From: Plectrocnemia conspersa
Lineage: Eukaryota; Arthropoda; Insecta; Trichoptera; Polycentropodidae
DNA length: 64,000 nucleotides
Direction of reading: 5' to 3'
NCBI GenBank assembly: GCA_009617715.1
Contig: VTFK01000275.1
Span: forward strand, 558,001 to 622,000
Shown: one piece after another, positions 37,594-49,440 of the stretch
Layout: each line of letters begins with the position of its first letter
Position numbering within the stretch: the first letter of the stretch is position 1
Translations under genes and position numbers: made by a program
Notes under the pieces: model-generated
Databases searched by the model: none
Told to the model about the DNA's origin: nothing
The model's input: the letters and a program-made list of their open reading frames with translations, nothing else

Positions 37594-37959
37594 TGCAGTT
37601 AAGCTCATCGCAGTGTCATCAGTTTCAGGTCTACAGGGCTAGGTTTATTTACCTTTGTATGTGTTTTATTTTGTATATTATGTATTTTGTATAATTTGTT
37701 TTTCTCATCTGCTTCATTCTTTTCCAAATTTTTTTTTTTTTTTTTTTGATTTTTTTTTTTAAATTTGTAAAAGGTTTTATGTATTTTTCCTTTAATTTAG
37801 TATACTCTCGTATAATTTATTATTCTTTTTATGTTATTGTATAACTTAACAATTTGTAAACAATGTAAATGGTTATGAACCAGTATTGTGCATTTAATAT
37901 ATCTGTATGCTATTTTACCTATGTCTATTTAAGAAATAAACTTTTATAAAAAAAAAAAA
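36809..37959 (+). mobile_element. 5'-truncated Jockey-type non-LTR retrotransposon (1,151 bp)
   Basis: It starts in the middle of the reverse transcriptase (GTTCCTCAAGGA, coding VPQG) and ends in an uninterrupted A tail at 37959. A 12-bp duplication flanks it. The order is RT C-terminal half (to 37593), then a 3' UTR with a T-rich tract (37730-37760), an AATAAA signal at 37935-37940 and poly(A). Strong 5' truncation is normal for target-primed insertion. The intact frame and identical target duplications argue for a recent insertion. Confidence 0.96.
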
Positions 37960-37971
37960 GAATGCATTCCG
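37960..37971 (+). repeat. Right 12-bp target duplication of the Jockey LINE
   Basis: GAATGCATTCCG follows the poly(A) run directly and matches 36797-36808. Confidence 0.93.
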
Positions 37972-40090
37972 CCACTATTTAAAATATTAAATTAATGATA
38001 TATAGAAAACAAACGTCAAAGGAGTATAATAGCAACACATTTAACATACTACGACAATGGCAAAAAAATATCAGTAATTTTAAAAATATTTTTTTTTAAT
38101 TTTTAATTTAAAAAAATCGTTACTGTAACAGCTCAAAATTTATCTTTATATGAATTAAATAATATTTTTATAAAGATCAGATAGAAAATCGACGATTACT
38201 ATTAAAAAAATGAATGACTATGGTCAATGTAAAATCCTACTCATCATGGTATATAATTTTGTCGCAAATTAGTTTTATTAAATATCATTTATATTTTATT
38301 TTTTTTATTAAATGCTATATAAATTGTAAAACGATATGAAATGCATTATATATTTTTAACTTGCCAGCGATTTGTAGCATTTTTTTTTAAATATATTAGG
38401 AGTTTATCAACAAATATGTTTTATTTTAAAAGTCTTTCCAGATGCGATTTCTCCTTTATCGTTTCGTACACAAGCTAATATTTCTTTATAATTTTAACAT
38501 AACCTTGTATTTTATATTTATGTGCATAAATAAACTGACATATCTTTCAATTTCCATGTAAAAGGGTCAGCTCGGGGGCAATTCTGTCTATTGACAAAGC
38601 TCCTCTCGTGGGATCGTTCGATGCAGTCATGGCTAGACTGAATTTATTTTATGGTTTAAATAAAAATGCCTCTTTTTACTTGCTATAGCAACGTTCTCCT
38701 GTGTATTATTCTTTCCTCCCAGTATAACCGCATACAGTCAGTCAGTCCGACATCAAACACAAAGGTGATTATCCAATTTATTTTCGATTAGGGCGAGTAG
38801 CGTGGGTGGTGTAGGGGTGGCGCGACATTCCTAAGGGAGGATCGCAGGGCGGAAAGAATCGCAAAAGTGGAGGATTAAGAAAAACAGTCCGAGAAAAAAG
38901 TTTTAACGATTGTTCATGAACTCAATTTGATTCGTTTCTGTCCGAGATATCGACGGGGAAAGTTTTGCCAATGAAAAAAAACTGTGATAGATTACATCAT
39001 TAGGAATCGAAGTCGCTATTGTAATTGTTTTTTTATCCCGATTTTCAGGCAGGGCTGAAAGTTTTTTTACGCTGAGAAAACTACATAAAAATCGGAAAAT
39101 AAAACTTTCCCTTTCATAATAGTGTTTGAACTTTGGATAACAAGCAATAGCGTCGGCGTTGCAGTTTATGAACCTAACTTGGCGAAATAAAAATAATAAA
39201 AATTTCCGATGAAATTTTACAGACGATTTTTCAATTTTATGGGCTTTTTTTTTTTTCTTAAGTATAGGTCGGGTTAAGCCGTATTGTATGTATATTTTTT
39301 TTAACTCACAAGCGTCATACCAAAAAAAAGTGAAAAAGAGTGCTTAGATTTAGTCAATAGAGACGTGAATTGCTCTTAAGAATATTTATTTATGTCATAT
39401 TTATTAATGTTTGCATTATCAATAAAGACTTTGGTATAAAATATTTTTGCATTATCAAAAAAAAAATAAGAACATGCAAATAAAAATCTGATAACTTTAA
39501 AATAATAAAGTTATAATACTGATTATAATAAAATTTAATGTAGACCATTAACAATGAGTAAAAAATATATTAAAACTTATATTTATTTCAATGTAAGATA
39601 CTGTTTGACATTGAAGATTTTTAAAATTAAATAACAAATTAGGATGCCCTGCTTTTAAAGGTAATTCATTTTATTATGATGTTTTCCTTAGCTATGAATA
39701 TTTTAATAAAGATATTTTTTCAGACAGTTACGTAATACAAGATGATAAGATTATTTACCGATAAAAATTTCAAACAAATGTTTAGCGAAAAAAAATTTAA
39801 AAAACAAATAAACGAAAGAAATCTTTTTCAAAAATTGATTTAAAATATATAATACATATAAAGTAATCCCAAAATAATTTTTATGTTTTCCAAAGGCCGA
39901 GAAGCCCTAACTTTCTGTATAAAAGGTTATTTTGTGTGTATAGTGGAATTGTAAGGAATTGTTCATTACAAAAAATAACAGAAAAATTAGTTTGTGATCA
40001 AATGAATCGTTGTGTTTGATTAAAAATAGCCTGAACTAATCAAAAAACACGAATAGTTCTATAATATGACAATGTACGTATACACGAGTG
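37972..40090. other. Non-coding stretch
   Basis: No gene was recognised. The patch 38570-39000 has normal complexity, with CpGs and GAGGATCGCAGGGCGG, against an AT-rich background. Confidence 0.45.
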
Positions 40091-40345
40091 CTAAAATTGG
40101 CTCTCGATAGTATCAATAAACATAGCTGGAACATTTTATCTCATCCACCTTATTCACCAGACTTTCCTCTGAGCGACTAGTATTTATTTCGCTCGATGCA
40201 ACAGTTACTATTTAGAAAAAATCAAAATGCAGACGATATGAAACAATGTTTATTGAAAAATCTAGTAGCAAAGTCTAAGCTAATGAAATTAAAAAAATGA
40301 CCGAGGGGTTGCAAAATCTATAACTCAGTTTTTATCAAAAAATAA
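40091..40345 (+). pseudogene. mariner transposase, C-terminal fragment
   Basis: In one frame with few stops the sequence reads SWNILSHPPYSPDFPLSD near 40117-40170. This is the mariner signature around the last catalytic aspartate (usually PPYSPDLAPSDY). YLFRSMQQLLF follows, then a C-terminal tail with a stop. The N-terminal half, the helix-turn-helix and the first two catalytic aspartates are absent. No terminal inverted repeat was found, so the fragment is an old relic. Confidence 0.8.
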
Positions 40346-42299
40346 AAATTTAATATTTTAGTTACTGCAGTATTTATGTTATGGTTCTGTGAGCTATACT
40401 TTTTTTTAAATAAATAAAAACATTATTTAATATTTTAAAAAACGCTTATAACAACTTTTTTTATTGAGAAATTAAAAAAATACAATTGCTGGTATAAATT
40501 AATCAATTATTTTTTGAAGATTTCACAAATTTCCGGAATTCATTAGTGTCAATTTCGATCACAAAGTGTTGAATTTGCAATATTCACCCTTCAACAGCAT
40601 AATCGCAATGCAAGATCCAATTAAATTTTATTTTAGAGTAATAACTCTTTTAAGTTTAAAATATGTTTTTATAAAAAAAAATATCAGCTGCTGTACTGTA
40701 TCGATAAAATATAAGTACTAATACTATGTACATATGTACATATTGTAAAATTGGGCAGCTTCTGCAATAATATATATTAAGTAAATCTAGATGCCATACA
40801 AATAATGTTTACTTTAAAAATTGAACTGAAAACCAGGGACGTATCCAACTTTTATGATAAACGATTGTCCAAAGTGGTAGTGCCCAGCAGGTCATACATT
40901 ACTTGGCAGGTAACAGTTGGCACCGGCGCATATTTCAGTGCAGTTTAACACATACCGGCCTGAAAAGTGTTAAACGATCTACACATTTTTATGAATAATA
41001 ACTACAATTTGTTACGCTTTCACAGCGTGTGAAATTGTAAGTTGCGACCATTTTAACAGACATTTTATTAAACCTTTGTTTTGAGTTTTCAAAAATGTGT
41101 TTCATAAAAAAATATACATGCTTTAGTTTAACGAGACGTATTTATTGTTCGTATGTTTTTACCTTTGCCAAAGTATTTTAAAGCATATATTATTTTATCA
41201 TATCTTAGGAATACATCTTATTTTTATTTTTATCTTCATTATATAATAAATATTAAAAATATAAATAAAATGTATATATATATATATATATATATATAAT
41301 ACTATATTGCAGTTTGTTTTTATTGCCTGTTTTGATCGGTCAGGGGTAAAGCGGCGTCGATTGGCCACCCCTAGCCCCAATCTTGCCGTTGCAGCGCTTC
41401 GAAGGTATTTAATTGTGAAATTCCAAAGAAACACCTTTCTGTGCCTTTGTCCGATTATCAAGGTTTGTTTTTTATCCTTCGACACCAATCAACGCCTTTA
41501 CTCGAGCGATGACTTTGAAAATGCCTTTAATTGCGGCCTTTTGTTCGTCGCATACTTTTGACGCGAAAGTTTGTAGCTCAAAAGCATTTCAGAGACGAGT
41601 CTTTTTATAAAGATTTTTTGTCAACGCCGTCATAGTTATTATCCTATAACTTTACTTGGCTGTCTAGAACGCAAAAATTTGTACTGAAGCATCTGTTCAA
41701 AAATAATGAAATTCGTGCAATTGACATTGTAAAATTAATTACACCGCTTTTTATTTTTAATGTTTACTAAAACTAAAAGTACAATACAGTTTTTAAGATG
41801 TCAGTCACAGAAATAAACCATTAAAAATATAATAAATATTTATTTAAATTATTTTTTTAATGTTAATTGCATATGAAACATAATTATAACTATGGAACTA
41901 AAATTCTGTTCATTAAAAATATTTGTAAAAGTTGTGTTTTTTATTATTAAAAACGGCTAAACACAATTTAACTAACAATAATTTATATTTATTTTATTTA
42001 TTAAATTTTGACATTTTCCAAAAAATATGTTTTTATTTAATATAACCCAAATTTTATAAAAATAAATTTTGAAAGAAAAAGCGAAATTAAATTGCATTTA
42101 AATAAAATAATCGCATTGGAATGAATTATTGGGCTTAAAACGAAGAAATATAAATATTTTTAGTTTGCCTAGAAATATGGTACAGTAGTACACAAATATT
42201 TACCGAATTTATATTTTATAATTATATTTTTAAATAATAAATAAATAAAATCATCCTAATATTTTTATATTTCATACTCAATGCTATAAACTATAGGTG
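40346..42299. other. AT-rich non-coding stretch
   Basis: No gene was recognised. A (TA)n run of about 26 bp lies at 41273-41298. The next 300 bp (41300-41650) are more GC-rich, with overlapping frames on both strands (41198-41488 minus, 41307-41561 plus) that have no known motif. Confidence 0.45.
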
Positions 42300-42319
42300 G
42301 CGACCCCAAGTGGGGTCGC
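42300..42319. repeat. GC-rich palindrome next to the hAT fragment
   Basis: The arms GCGACCCCA / TGGGGTCGC surround an AG centre. Palindromic GGGGTCGC ends occur in hAT elements of the type coded just downstream, so this may be the subterminal region of that element. I could not find its partner end. Confidence 0.55.
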
Positions 42320-42384
42320 AAGATTTTAATGTAAAATATTTAAGCACATGAATTTACATTAAATATTTTAAATATTTTTGTCAA

Positions 42385-43145
42385 GCTGCTTATTATGATC
42401 ATATAACTTTTACTAACTGCCTTATTCATCGGGAAGCCCTTGCAGCAAAAAAATTAGCACCAGAATTGAACGATGTGCTTCAGGATGCTGTTAAAATTAT
42501 AAATTTTATTAAGAGCCATGCCCTTAACAGCCGCTTATTTTTAAATCTCTATAAGGATACAGATTCCCAATATACAAATTTATTATTACATACAAAAGTA
42601 AGATGGATATCAAAAGGTCAAAGTTTAAGAAGATTATTGTTATTAAAGGACGAAATCAAAATATTTTTAACCAGACAAAAATGTGATCTTGCTGTTTTTT
42701 TTAAAAATGACCTATGACCATCTAAACTGCGTTTTCTGTCAGATATTTTTGAGAAATTAAACGATCTCAACTTGTCTCTTCAAGGAAGCAATGTTGATAT
42801 ATTTACTTCGAATGATACAATTAAAAGTTTATTAAAAAGCTCTACATTTGGAAAAGTAGGATAGAAAAGGATTCGTTCAAAATGTTTAACAGTATCGACA
42901 ATTTCATTGTGAAAATTTTATCACAAGAATTATTATAGGTCACTTAAAAGCGATAGAAACACTGTTTCGTAAATATTTTATATAAAATATTAATTTCATT
43001 TTGATTGGAGTGAGATTGATCACCTGCCATATAAAGCACAAGAGGAATTTGCTGAGCTTTCGAGTGACTTTAACTTAAAACTATATTTTCCAAAAAAGCC
43101 TTTGACTGAATTCTTGCTCGGAACTAGAACTGAATTTCCCACAAT
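42385..43145 (+). pseudogene. hAT transposase fragment (GTF2IRD2/ZBED5-like)
   Basis: The longest clean part (42466-42717) reads LNDVLQDAVKIINFIKSHAL, LLLHTKVRWISKGQSLRRL and LKDEIKIFL. This is the characteristic segment C-terminal to the catalytic core in hAT proteins related to GTF2IRD2, FAM200 and ZBED5. A stop at 42715 interrupts the frame, which then continues with KLRFLSDIFEKLNDLNLSLQ and KSLLKS. A later piece (43021-43140) reads KAQEEFAELSSDFNLKL and LTEFLLGTRTEFP, matching the region before the dimerisation domain. The N-terminal zinc finger, the first catalytic residues and the dimerisation domain are missing. This is a decayed remnant in a lineage different from the hAT at 8.4-11.2 kb. 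Confidence 0.85.
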
Positions 43146-43522
43146 CAAAAATGTATAAGGCGAGAATATCAACCGTAGGTGAATTCCCAATATACACGCG
43201 TTAGAGCGCCACAGTGACGTCACGATGACGTTTCACGCCAGCGCCTAAATCAGTTCCACAAATACTCACAGGCGTCGCTTCATACGCCGCTGCGATCGCG
43301 GGATCAGTTGGTCATAGATTGGATGATGCTGGACAATTACAAGATATACCGAAATGAGAACAAATCAATACAATATCATTAAAAAAAGGTTAGGTTGTTT
43401 GGTTCTATAGTAATAGTCGGCGCGAGCGGCAGCGAGGCGCCCTCAAGACGATGCTAGAAAGAGACGAGTAAATGCTAGAAAGAGACGCGATATGTGACGT
43501 CAAAATGCCGTCCTAATGAATG
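43146..43522. other. CpG-rich non-coding patch
   Basis: Two palindromic TGACGTCA/TGACGTCA-like sites occur (43215-43222, and TGACGTCAAA near 43495), as does a direct repeat of ATGCTAGAAAGAGACG (near 43451 and 43472). There is no coding signal. The sequence looks like promoter-type or transposon-terminal DNA, but I cannot decide which. Confidence 0.4.
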
Positions 43523-43530
43523 CTTTATGG

Positions 43531-43795
43531 CAGAGGTCGGCAAAGTGCGGCTCCGGAGCCGCATGCGGCTCTTTGGCCCCTTAAGTGCGGCTCTGTCACA
43601 AATATCCACCGGCATTTACGCGCCGGATTTAAAAAACAAGGAAATATGGAGCTCTAAATTTGAACGTCTTTGTGTTAATTTGGAAAATTATAATAAAGGT
43701 TTGCTAAATTAATAAATAAATTTGGCTCTCAATTTTTTTTTAATCGTTGTAATGTACATATTTGGCTCTTTGGCTAATAAGTTTGCCGACCACTG
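43531..43795. mobile_element. Non-autonomous hAT element (265 bp) with coding remnant
   Basis: The ends are CAGAGGTCGGCAAA and, read inward from the right, CAGTGGTCGGCAAA. Perfect 8-bp target duplications CTTTATGG lie at 43523-43530 and 43796-43803. The interior has GCGGCTC-type repeats near the left end. A short remnant (about 43625-43705) reads KNKEIWSSKFERLCVNLE, which resembles the C-terminal region of the GTF2IRD2-like hAT transposases. It therefore looks like an internally deleted copy of a coding hAT, possibly from the same lineage as the fragment at 42.4-43.1 kb. Confidence 0.93.
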
Positions 43796-43803
43796 CTTTA
43801 TGG

Positions 43804-45507
43804 GAATGCGCCAACCGTAGTCATGTAAAGATATTTTATAATTTTAAAAGTATGCCGAAAGCATTTCTATGATACTTAATATACATAGACTTTCTGTATA
43901 TAAATACTACATGTGTTCAATTTGTAGTTTAAAGAGCTTAGTACATAGTAGAACAATGCTTTAAAAATATTAATTAAATAATACTAAAATACCAGACCTT
44001 AAATGTAATAATTCACATTGTTTAAAAATGATCGAAATACAATACCCAACAAATTTACAAAATTAATAAATATAATTGTTGAGTCTGGTTAAAAATTTAA
44101 TTTTTAATGACCATGCCATTCACACCAAACAAAATACTACAAATGTAAAATCCTATTAGACTAATCGGCGGTACGTGACACGTGACGCCGCCATGTCAGC
44201 AAAAATGATCCAACGAGAAGAACCGTTCAAATAAACGGTGCGAATGTGATTCATTTGATTATTCCGTGCGGATAAAGCGCGTCCGATTATGCCGTTCATT
44301 TGGCGCACCATTGTAGCCCAGCTCTCGGACAATGCCGCGCGTGTGTGTATTGGTTAAATTGATTACGAATGTGGCTCGCTGCGCTGCACTGGCCGGTGTA
44401 ACGAGCGCCCCTCACACGGCTCGAGCCCCCGACACCCATCACCCTTTCTATGATTCTCACCTTGAGCGAGCCCCGATGTTTACCGAAGCAATTTACATCG
44501 CCAAGGAATTGCAACCCTCGGACTGTTTGCGGAGGCAATCTGCATTGAACGTTCAACATTCACTGCTGATTATCGACGGATGTACTTTTTCTCTGCAGTT
44601 GAAGCTGACCGTGAAATTCGATTTGCACATGTGCATATCAACTTTGGATGACAATAAGAGTTAATTGAACGACGATTGAGTCGATTATGTTTTGCAGCTT
44701 TATTACTAATTGTAAATCAAAGCTAATTAAAATATAAAATACAAATAGTATTAAATAAAAAATATTTTTTTTTTAATACTAGATTATTTTTTTTATATTT
44801 AAAAAAAATGTAATCGTAGCGTATTACTCTAATACATATTAGTGGGTTAGTATGGTTTATAGTATTTTCTGGTATGAAAGCCCTTTAGAGTAAAGTTCCT
44901 TAATGTTTTTGTTAAATTTAAGCTTGGATTCAAGGTAAAAGCCCAGGTATTAACGCTAGATTTCCATTTTACGTTTCTGCCCCGTTTATTTTAAAGAGGC
45001 GGTGGCAAAGTTTACGTTTTATAAATATATTTGACTGGTTTATTATCGTTGATTTTAATTTTTCACCCCTCAAAAATATTTATTTAAATTTTTAATACAT
45101 TTTCTTAAATTCTTAACCATATGCACTCGTAAACATAGATGGATTGCACATAAACAAATAAATGGAATTATTATAGTATATCGTTTGTATACAAGATAAA
45201 GATAAAAGGTTAAAAACCTATCGAGTTTTCAGTTTAGTGAAACAATATAATTTCTACTTTTCAGGTATGAGCATATTAAGAGTAGCAGATAGCCAGGAGT
45301 CTTATATTTTTTTAGGTTTTTAATTAAATCATCATATAGTTGTTTAAAAAACGTATTTTATGGATTAAAAATAGAAAAAAATAAATATCGTTTAGTATTT
45401 AATTTTAAATGGTTTAAAGCTGTAAGGGATTTTTTAAATTAGGCAGCATAAATGAATTGCAGTCGTTCTAGCTTAGAACATGACCTCTTAGTAGACGCTC
45501 TAAAAGT
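43804..45507. other. Non-coding stretch with a CpG-rich patch
   Basis: The patch 44160-44700 is GC- and CpG-rich and carries overlapping frames on both strands (44296-44559 minus, 44332-44664 plus) with no recognised motif. It is more likely a regulatory or conserved non-coding patch than an exon. The rest is AT-rich. Confidence 0.45.
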
Positions 45508-45515
45508 GTCATGAC

Positions 45516-46152
45516 TAGGGACTCCAATCCCGGGATCCCGGATCCCGGGATCCCGGGATCCCGAACGATTTTCAATACCCGATGAGTCCCGGGATTATAA
45601 AACATAATCCCGATTTTTTTTTTTGATTGATTGATTTATGGACAAAATTAACAAAATCGTTATATTTCGTATACAAACTTCTAGTTGCACGTGTTAAATC
45701 TTTGAGGCTGTGAGTCTGAACGTGCTTTTTTTTCAGCTGCAGGCTACTTAGGAACCAAAATCAGTTTGAAAACGCTTGATGCTTTGATGTTACTTCGTGA
45801 GTTTTTCCAAAATAATGTTTTCCATTAATTGTGTCTATGAATGTACATATGTACATATATTGTCAAAAGTTCATTTTTTATTTTCTCAAATAAATTAATA
45901 AGACCTTTCCTTTTTTTATTTTTTATTATATTATTTTCTATTTTAAGTCCAAGACTAAAATTATACGTACTTTATACATTGTACGTTATAAAAAACAGAT
46001 GTAAAAAAAATATTGTATTATTCATTTTAAATTATTTTTATCGATAAAATAACATGAAAATTATCCCGGGACTGGTCCCGGGATCAAGGGATCAACTAAT
46101 TGCAATACCGAAATCCCGGGATCAAAATTTTGGCCCGGGATTGGAATCCCTA
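45516..46152. mobile_element. Non-autonomous hAT-like element (637 bp)
   Basis: The termini are TAGGGACTCCAATCCCGGG (left) and, read inward from the right, TAGGGATTCCAATCCCGGG, with one mismatch in 19 bp. Perfect 8-bp target duplications GTCATGAC lie at 45508-45515 and 46153-46160; the target is itself a palindrome. Just inside the left end is a tandem of GGGATCCC units (about 45535-45565), and the right end has scattered CCCGGGATC blocks. The interior is AT-rich and non-coding. The 8-bp duplication places it with hAT or another 8-bp-duplicating superfamily. Confidence 0.92.
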
Positions 46153-46160
46153 GTCATGAC

Positions 46161-47560
46161 ATTAAAAACCATTAGCTTAGCTAATTATAATATTTTAAGT
46201 AATCGCCGATTTAATATATCTAAAATTACTGCTATATATATTTTGGATAAGATAAATAAACACTGGATTTCTCAAAACTGTTTTGAAGGTAAAAATATTG
46301 ATTGGTAACCACTGCTAAAACTTGTGCTTGCTATTAAATATAACATACACAATGAAAGCACAGCAAAGGGTAAATAATTTTAATTGCAAGGTTATGGTTT
46401 AAATTTTCTAGAATACAAAAAATAATTCGCATTGATTTTCTAAATGCCAAACCATTTGGAATAACTAATCTTGAAATCAAATAAATTAAACATTTAAATT
46501 TTCTGTATTGAAATACAATTTTCTGCTCCATCCTCTATTTCTAAACGGCAAAAGATCTTGAAATTCTGATTCCAAAAATGAGAATAAACGGTTCTTTTTT
46601 TTACGATATATCTGATAAATTGCTGAACAAAATAGCTCAAAGATATTAGAGAAAATTATAAGAAAAATAGTTTTTTTTTTACACTGCAACCACAAATTTT
46701 TTTCTCGTACATATTTTTAAATAGAATCGCGCTTTGATAATTAAAAAATTTGGAAAATTGTTTAAATAAATTTTAATTGAGTGACGACAAACTATAAAAT
46801 AATCTAACAAAGAGAAAAAATAGTAACTTCTTCTAAATAAAATGGGTAAAATTGAAGTACAATGAAACTGTAACGAATAATTCGATGTTATAGTTGTATT
46901 ATATGTAAAAATAAATTAGGGATTTTATTAAATATTCTATAAAATAACTGGACAATGTTAAATTCGATAATTTTGATAACTGAATAATAAATAAAATAAT
47001 AGAGTCTCATTAATTAAACATTAGGTAAACGTTATTGAATAAAAAAAATAATATTATTTTTATAAATTATTAATAAATTATTACTCTGCAAATTAATTTT
47101 AAATCACTGAGTTAAAGAGTTGCTCTTAAAGTATATGCATAAAGTATATAATATTTTATTAAAAAAATTTGGTTTAACTAAATAAAACACATATAACATT
47201 TTAACATTAGTATTTTAATATAAACAATAACGTTTTACTTTGATTTTTTTAATAAACGAATAACTAATGCTACGATTTTAATATTTTTGACAGTGATTCG
47301 TTAAATACTGAACAAAAAAAGAAACGGTACAGAGACTTTTAGTTTGTAACAACTACGGTAAAAAAAATAACCGTTTGTGAATTCTAAATTAATACATTTA
47401 ATAATAATAATTAACATTTAACATTATGAAAATCACATATATATTATTTTTTCATCTTAAATATTAATATGATTAGCGGATCAAGAGGTCTACTATAGAA
47501 AAAAATTGTATGAAAAGCTAGTACACTTATCAAGGATCAACATCATGATATTTTTTTACT
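46161..47560. other. AT-rich non-coding stretch
   Basis: No gene or repeat family was recognised. The short minus-strand frames 46334-46531 and 46486-46695 have no motif. Confidence 0.5.
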
Positions 47561-47927
47561 TAAACATGTAGGGTTCATTTGGGATTAGTAAATAACGATT
47601 ATACAACTGATGTATTATGCGATACTAATTACATAAAAATTAAAATATAATAAAATTATGCTGTCCAAATATTATATTGTTTTGAAGTTTATATAATTTA
47701 GAATTTATTTTTAATATTTTTATGGTATATTTTGATACATAATCTTCAATATTGGTAAGTACCAATACTGAAGATTATGTACCAGAATATACAATACCAT
47801 AAAAAGCTTCAAAACAATACATTACTTGGATGGCATAATTTTATTATATTTTATTTTTTATGCAATAAGTATCGCACAATACATCAGTAGTAAAAATTGT
47901 TATTTACTAATCGCAAATAAATGTTTA
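47561..47927. mobile_element. Foldback MITE (two ~180-bp arms)
   Basis: The sequence folds back on itself nearly end to end around a centre at about 47759 (ATATTGGTA / TACCAATACT). Outer ends TAAACAT / ATGTTTA and blocks such as AATACATCAGT, TAGTATCGCA and TTCAAAACAATA pair across the two arms. Identity is about 80% by eye, with a few indels. There is no coding content and no certain target duplication. A transcript through this region would form a long hairpin. Confidence 0.88.
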
Positions 47928-49056
47928 AAAGATGTATGTGTCTGGAATATTAGAATTATTAACTATAACCCTAAAATGTACATATAAATAATAGTATATG
48001 ACATAACATGGTGTAAGTATCATGGGTATCCATGCACGTATGTGCATATAATGCATGCGACGGTTGACTCTTGTGCATTGACCAAAGCGAGTTTCTGTCC
48101 ATACAATTAAATGGGTCCATTTTTCCTAGCCGATACGAGTGCGCTCGGAAAAGCAAAAGGTAGAAAAGATAAAATTGAACGGCACATAAGGAAGAGAAAA
48201 ATAAATAAAACTGACGCTCTTGAGATAAATATTATATACCATAATAATATAAATATATTTTTAATGAATTAATATACATTTCAATTTATGAATAATAATA
48301 TATACTTCAAACCTATATTCACATTCGTGTTTTTAATTAAACATAATTCGATTTTTATGTAATCAAAATCTTAATGTGTTAATTAAATTTTAATTGCACC
48401 TAATTTATTTTAAAGCGACCCTATTCGCCGATTTGCCACCCCTGGATAAATTGGCGCGCTAAAAATAATGTCCCACGAACGCGGTGCAACGAGCGTTGCA
48501 AGCCACCGAACAGAGGCACAACAAAGTCAGTTTTACACGGTATTTGTATATAATATATTTATATAAAATTAAATACCATATCTGTAGTATGTTGATAATG
48601 AAGTTAGAATTCTATAACGTCGAATATGGCCATTACCTTTTAATAATATTTTCATAAGAAAAAACGGTATTATTATTTTTTGATATATTTTACTTATAAT
48701 TTATATTGGAATCTATTTTTTTTAATAATTTGCATTTCCAAGGCAATTGCTAATTCTCTATTTTTTAAGAATAATAAACTTAAATACTTTCATATTAATT
48801 AGTGCATAAGTTAAATTGTTTTTTTTACTAGAATTTTAAGAATATTTTGATTATCGAAAGCAATAAAAATATTCTCAAAGTATATATTTACCCTTCAGTA
48901 GTTTAAAGAAATACTTAGCGACATACAAATTTCTGCGAAAACGCAGTAAATCATATCCCAACGCTCCTTAAATAAAAGCGTTGGGATATAAGAACGGATA
49001 ATAACCGAATATCCTTTGCTAAAGATATCTACAAAACCTTTTCTAAGCTTTTTCGA
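47928..49056. other. Non-coding stretch
   Basis: No gene was recognised. A GC-richer patch lies at 48420-48540, and a perfect hairpin at 48953-48989 is listed separately. Confidence 0.45.
48953..48989. repeat. Perfect 13-bp hairpin
   Basis: The arms ATATCCCAACGCT and AGCGTTGGGATAT surround an 11-nt spacer. No element with these arms as termini was identified. Confidence 0.85.
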
Positions 49057-49440
49057 TTAGAAAAGAGTATTTGGTTATTCGGGGATTTTAATTCTGCAAA
49101 CTAAAGTTTCATAAAAAACGAAAATAACTGATGGATTGTCAAGTGAAATGCGTTCTTCATAACAAAGTTAAACATCTTGGAAGATTTATCGCAAATTTAT
49201 TGTTTACGCGTAGAAAAAACCTTCACTTGCTCTCAAATGTTTCTCTAACCAAAATATTCCCACCGAGATTATAAGAATAATCTGATGGCAAACGAGAAAA
49301 TGACACTGTATGATACTAACACTCAACGGTTTATGGAAGACTATCTCCATACATAATCTAAATCCCATCTAAAGTCTTTTTTCATATACGTATTATTATC
49401 TAAAGAGAAAGAGTCCGCAACAGATTAAGGTAATTTTAAA
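49057..49440 (+). pseudogene. Possible LINE endonuclease remnant
   Basis: One forward frame stays largely open for about 125 codons with only a handful of stops, which is unusual in this AT-rich sequence. It includes KSIWLFGDFNS, resembling the (V/F)GDFN motif of the apurinic-type endonuclease of non-LTR retrotransposons, followed by KTFTCSQ where such proteins often carry a conserved PT(R/F). No reverse transcriptase follows on the same strand. The assignment is weak and based on one short motif. Confidence 0.3.

Noticed and set aside
41198..41561. Opposing frames near a TA run
   Set aside because: No motif, and the two frames mirror each other; judged a non-coding patch.
44296..44664. Opposing 87- and 110-codon frames
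   Set aside because: Both are explained by GC-rich composition; neither has a recognisable domain, signal peptide or splice context.
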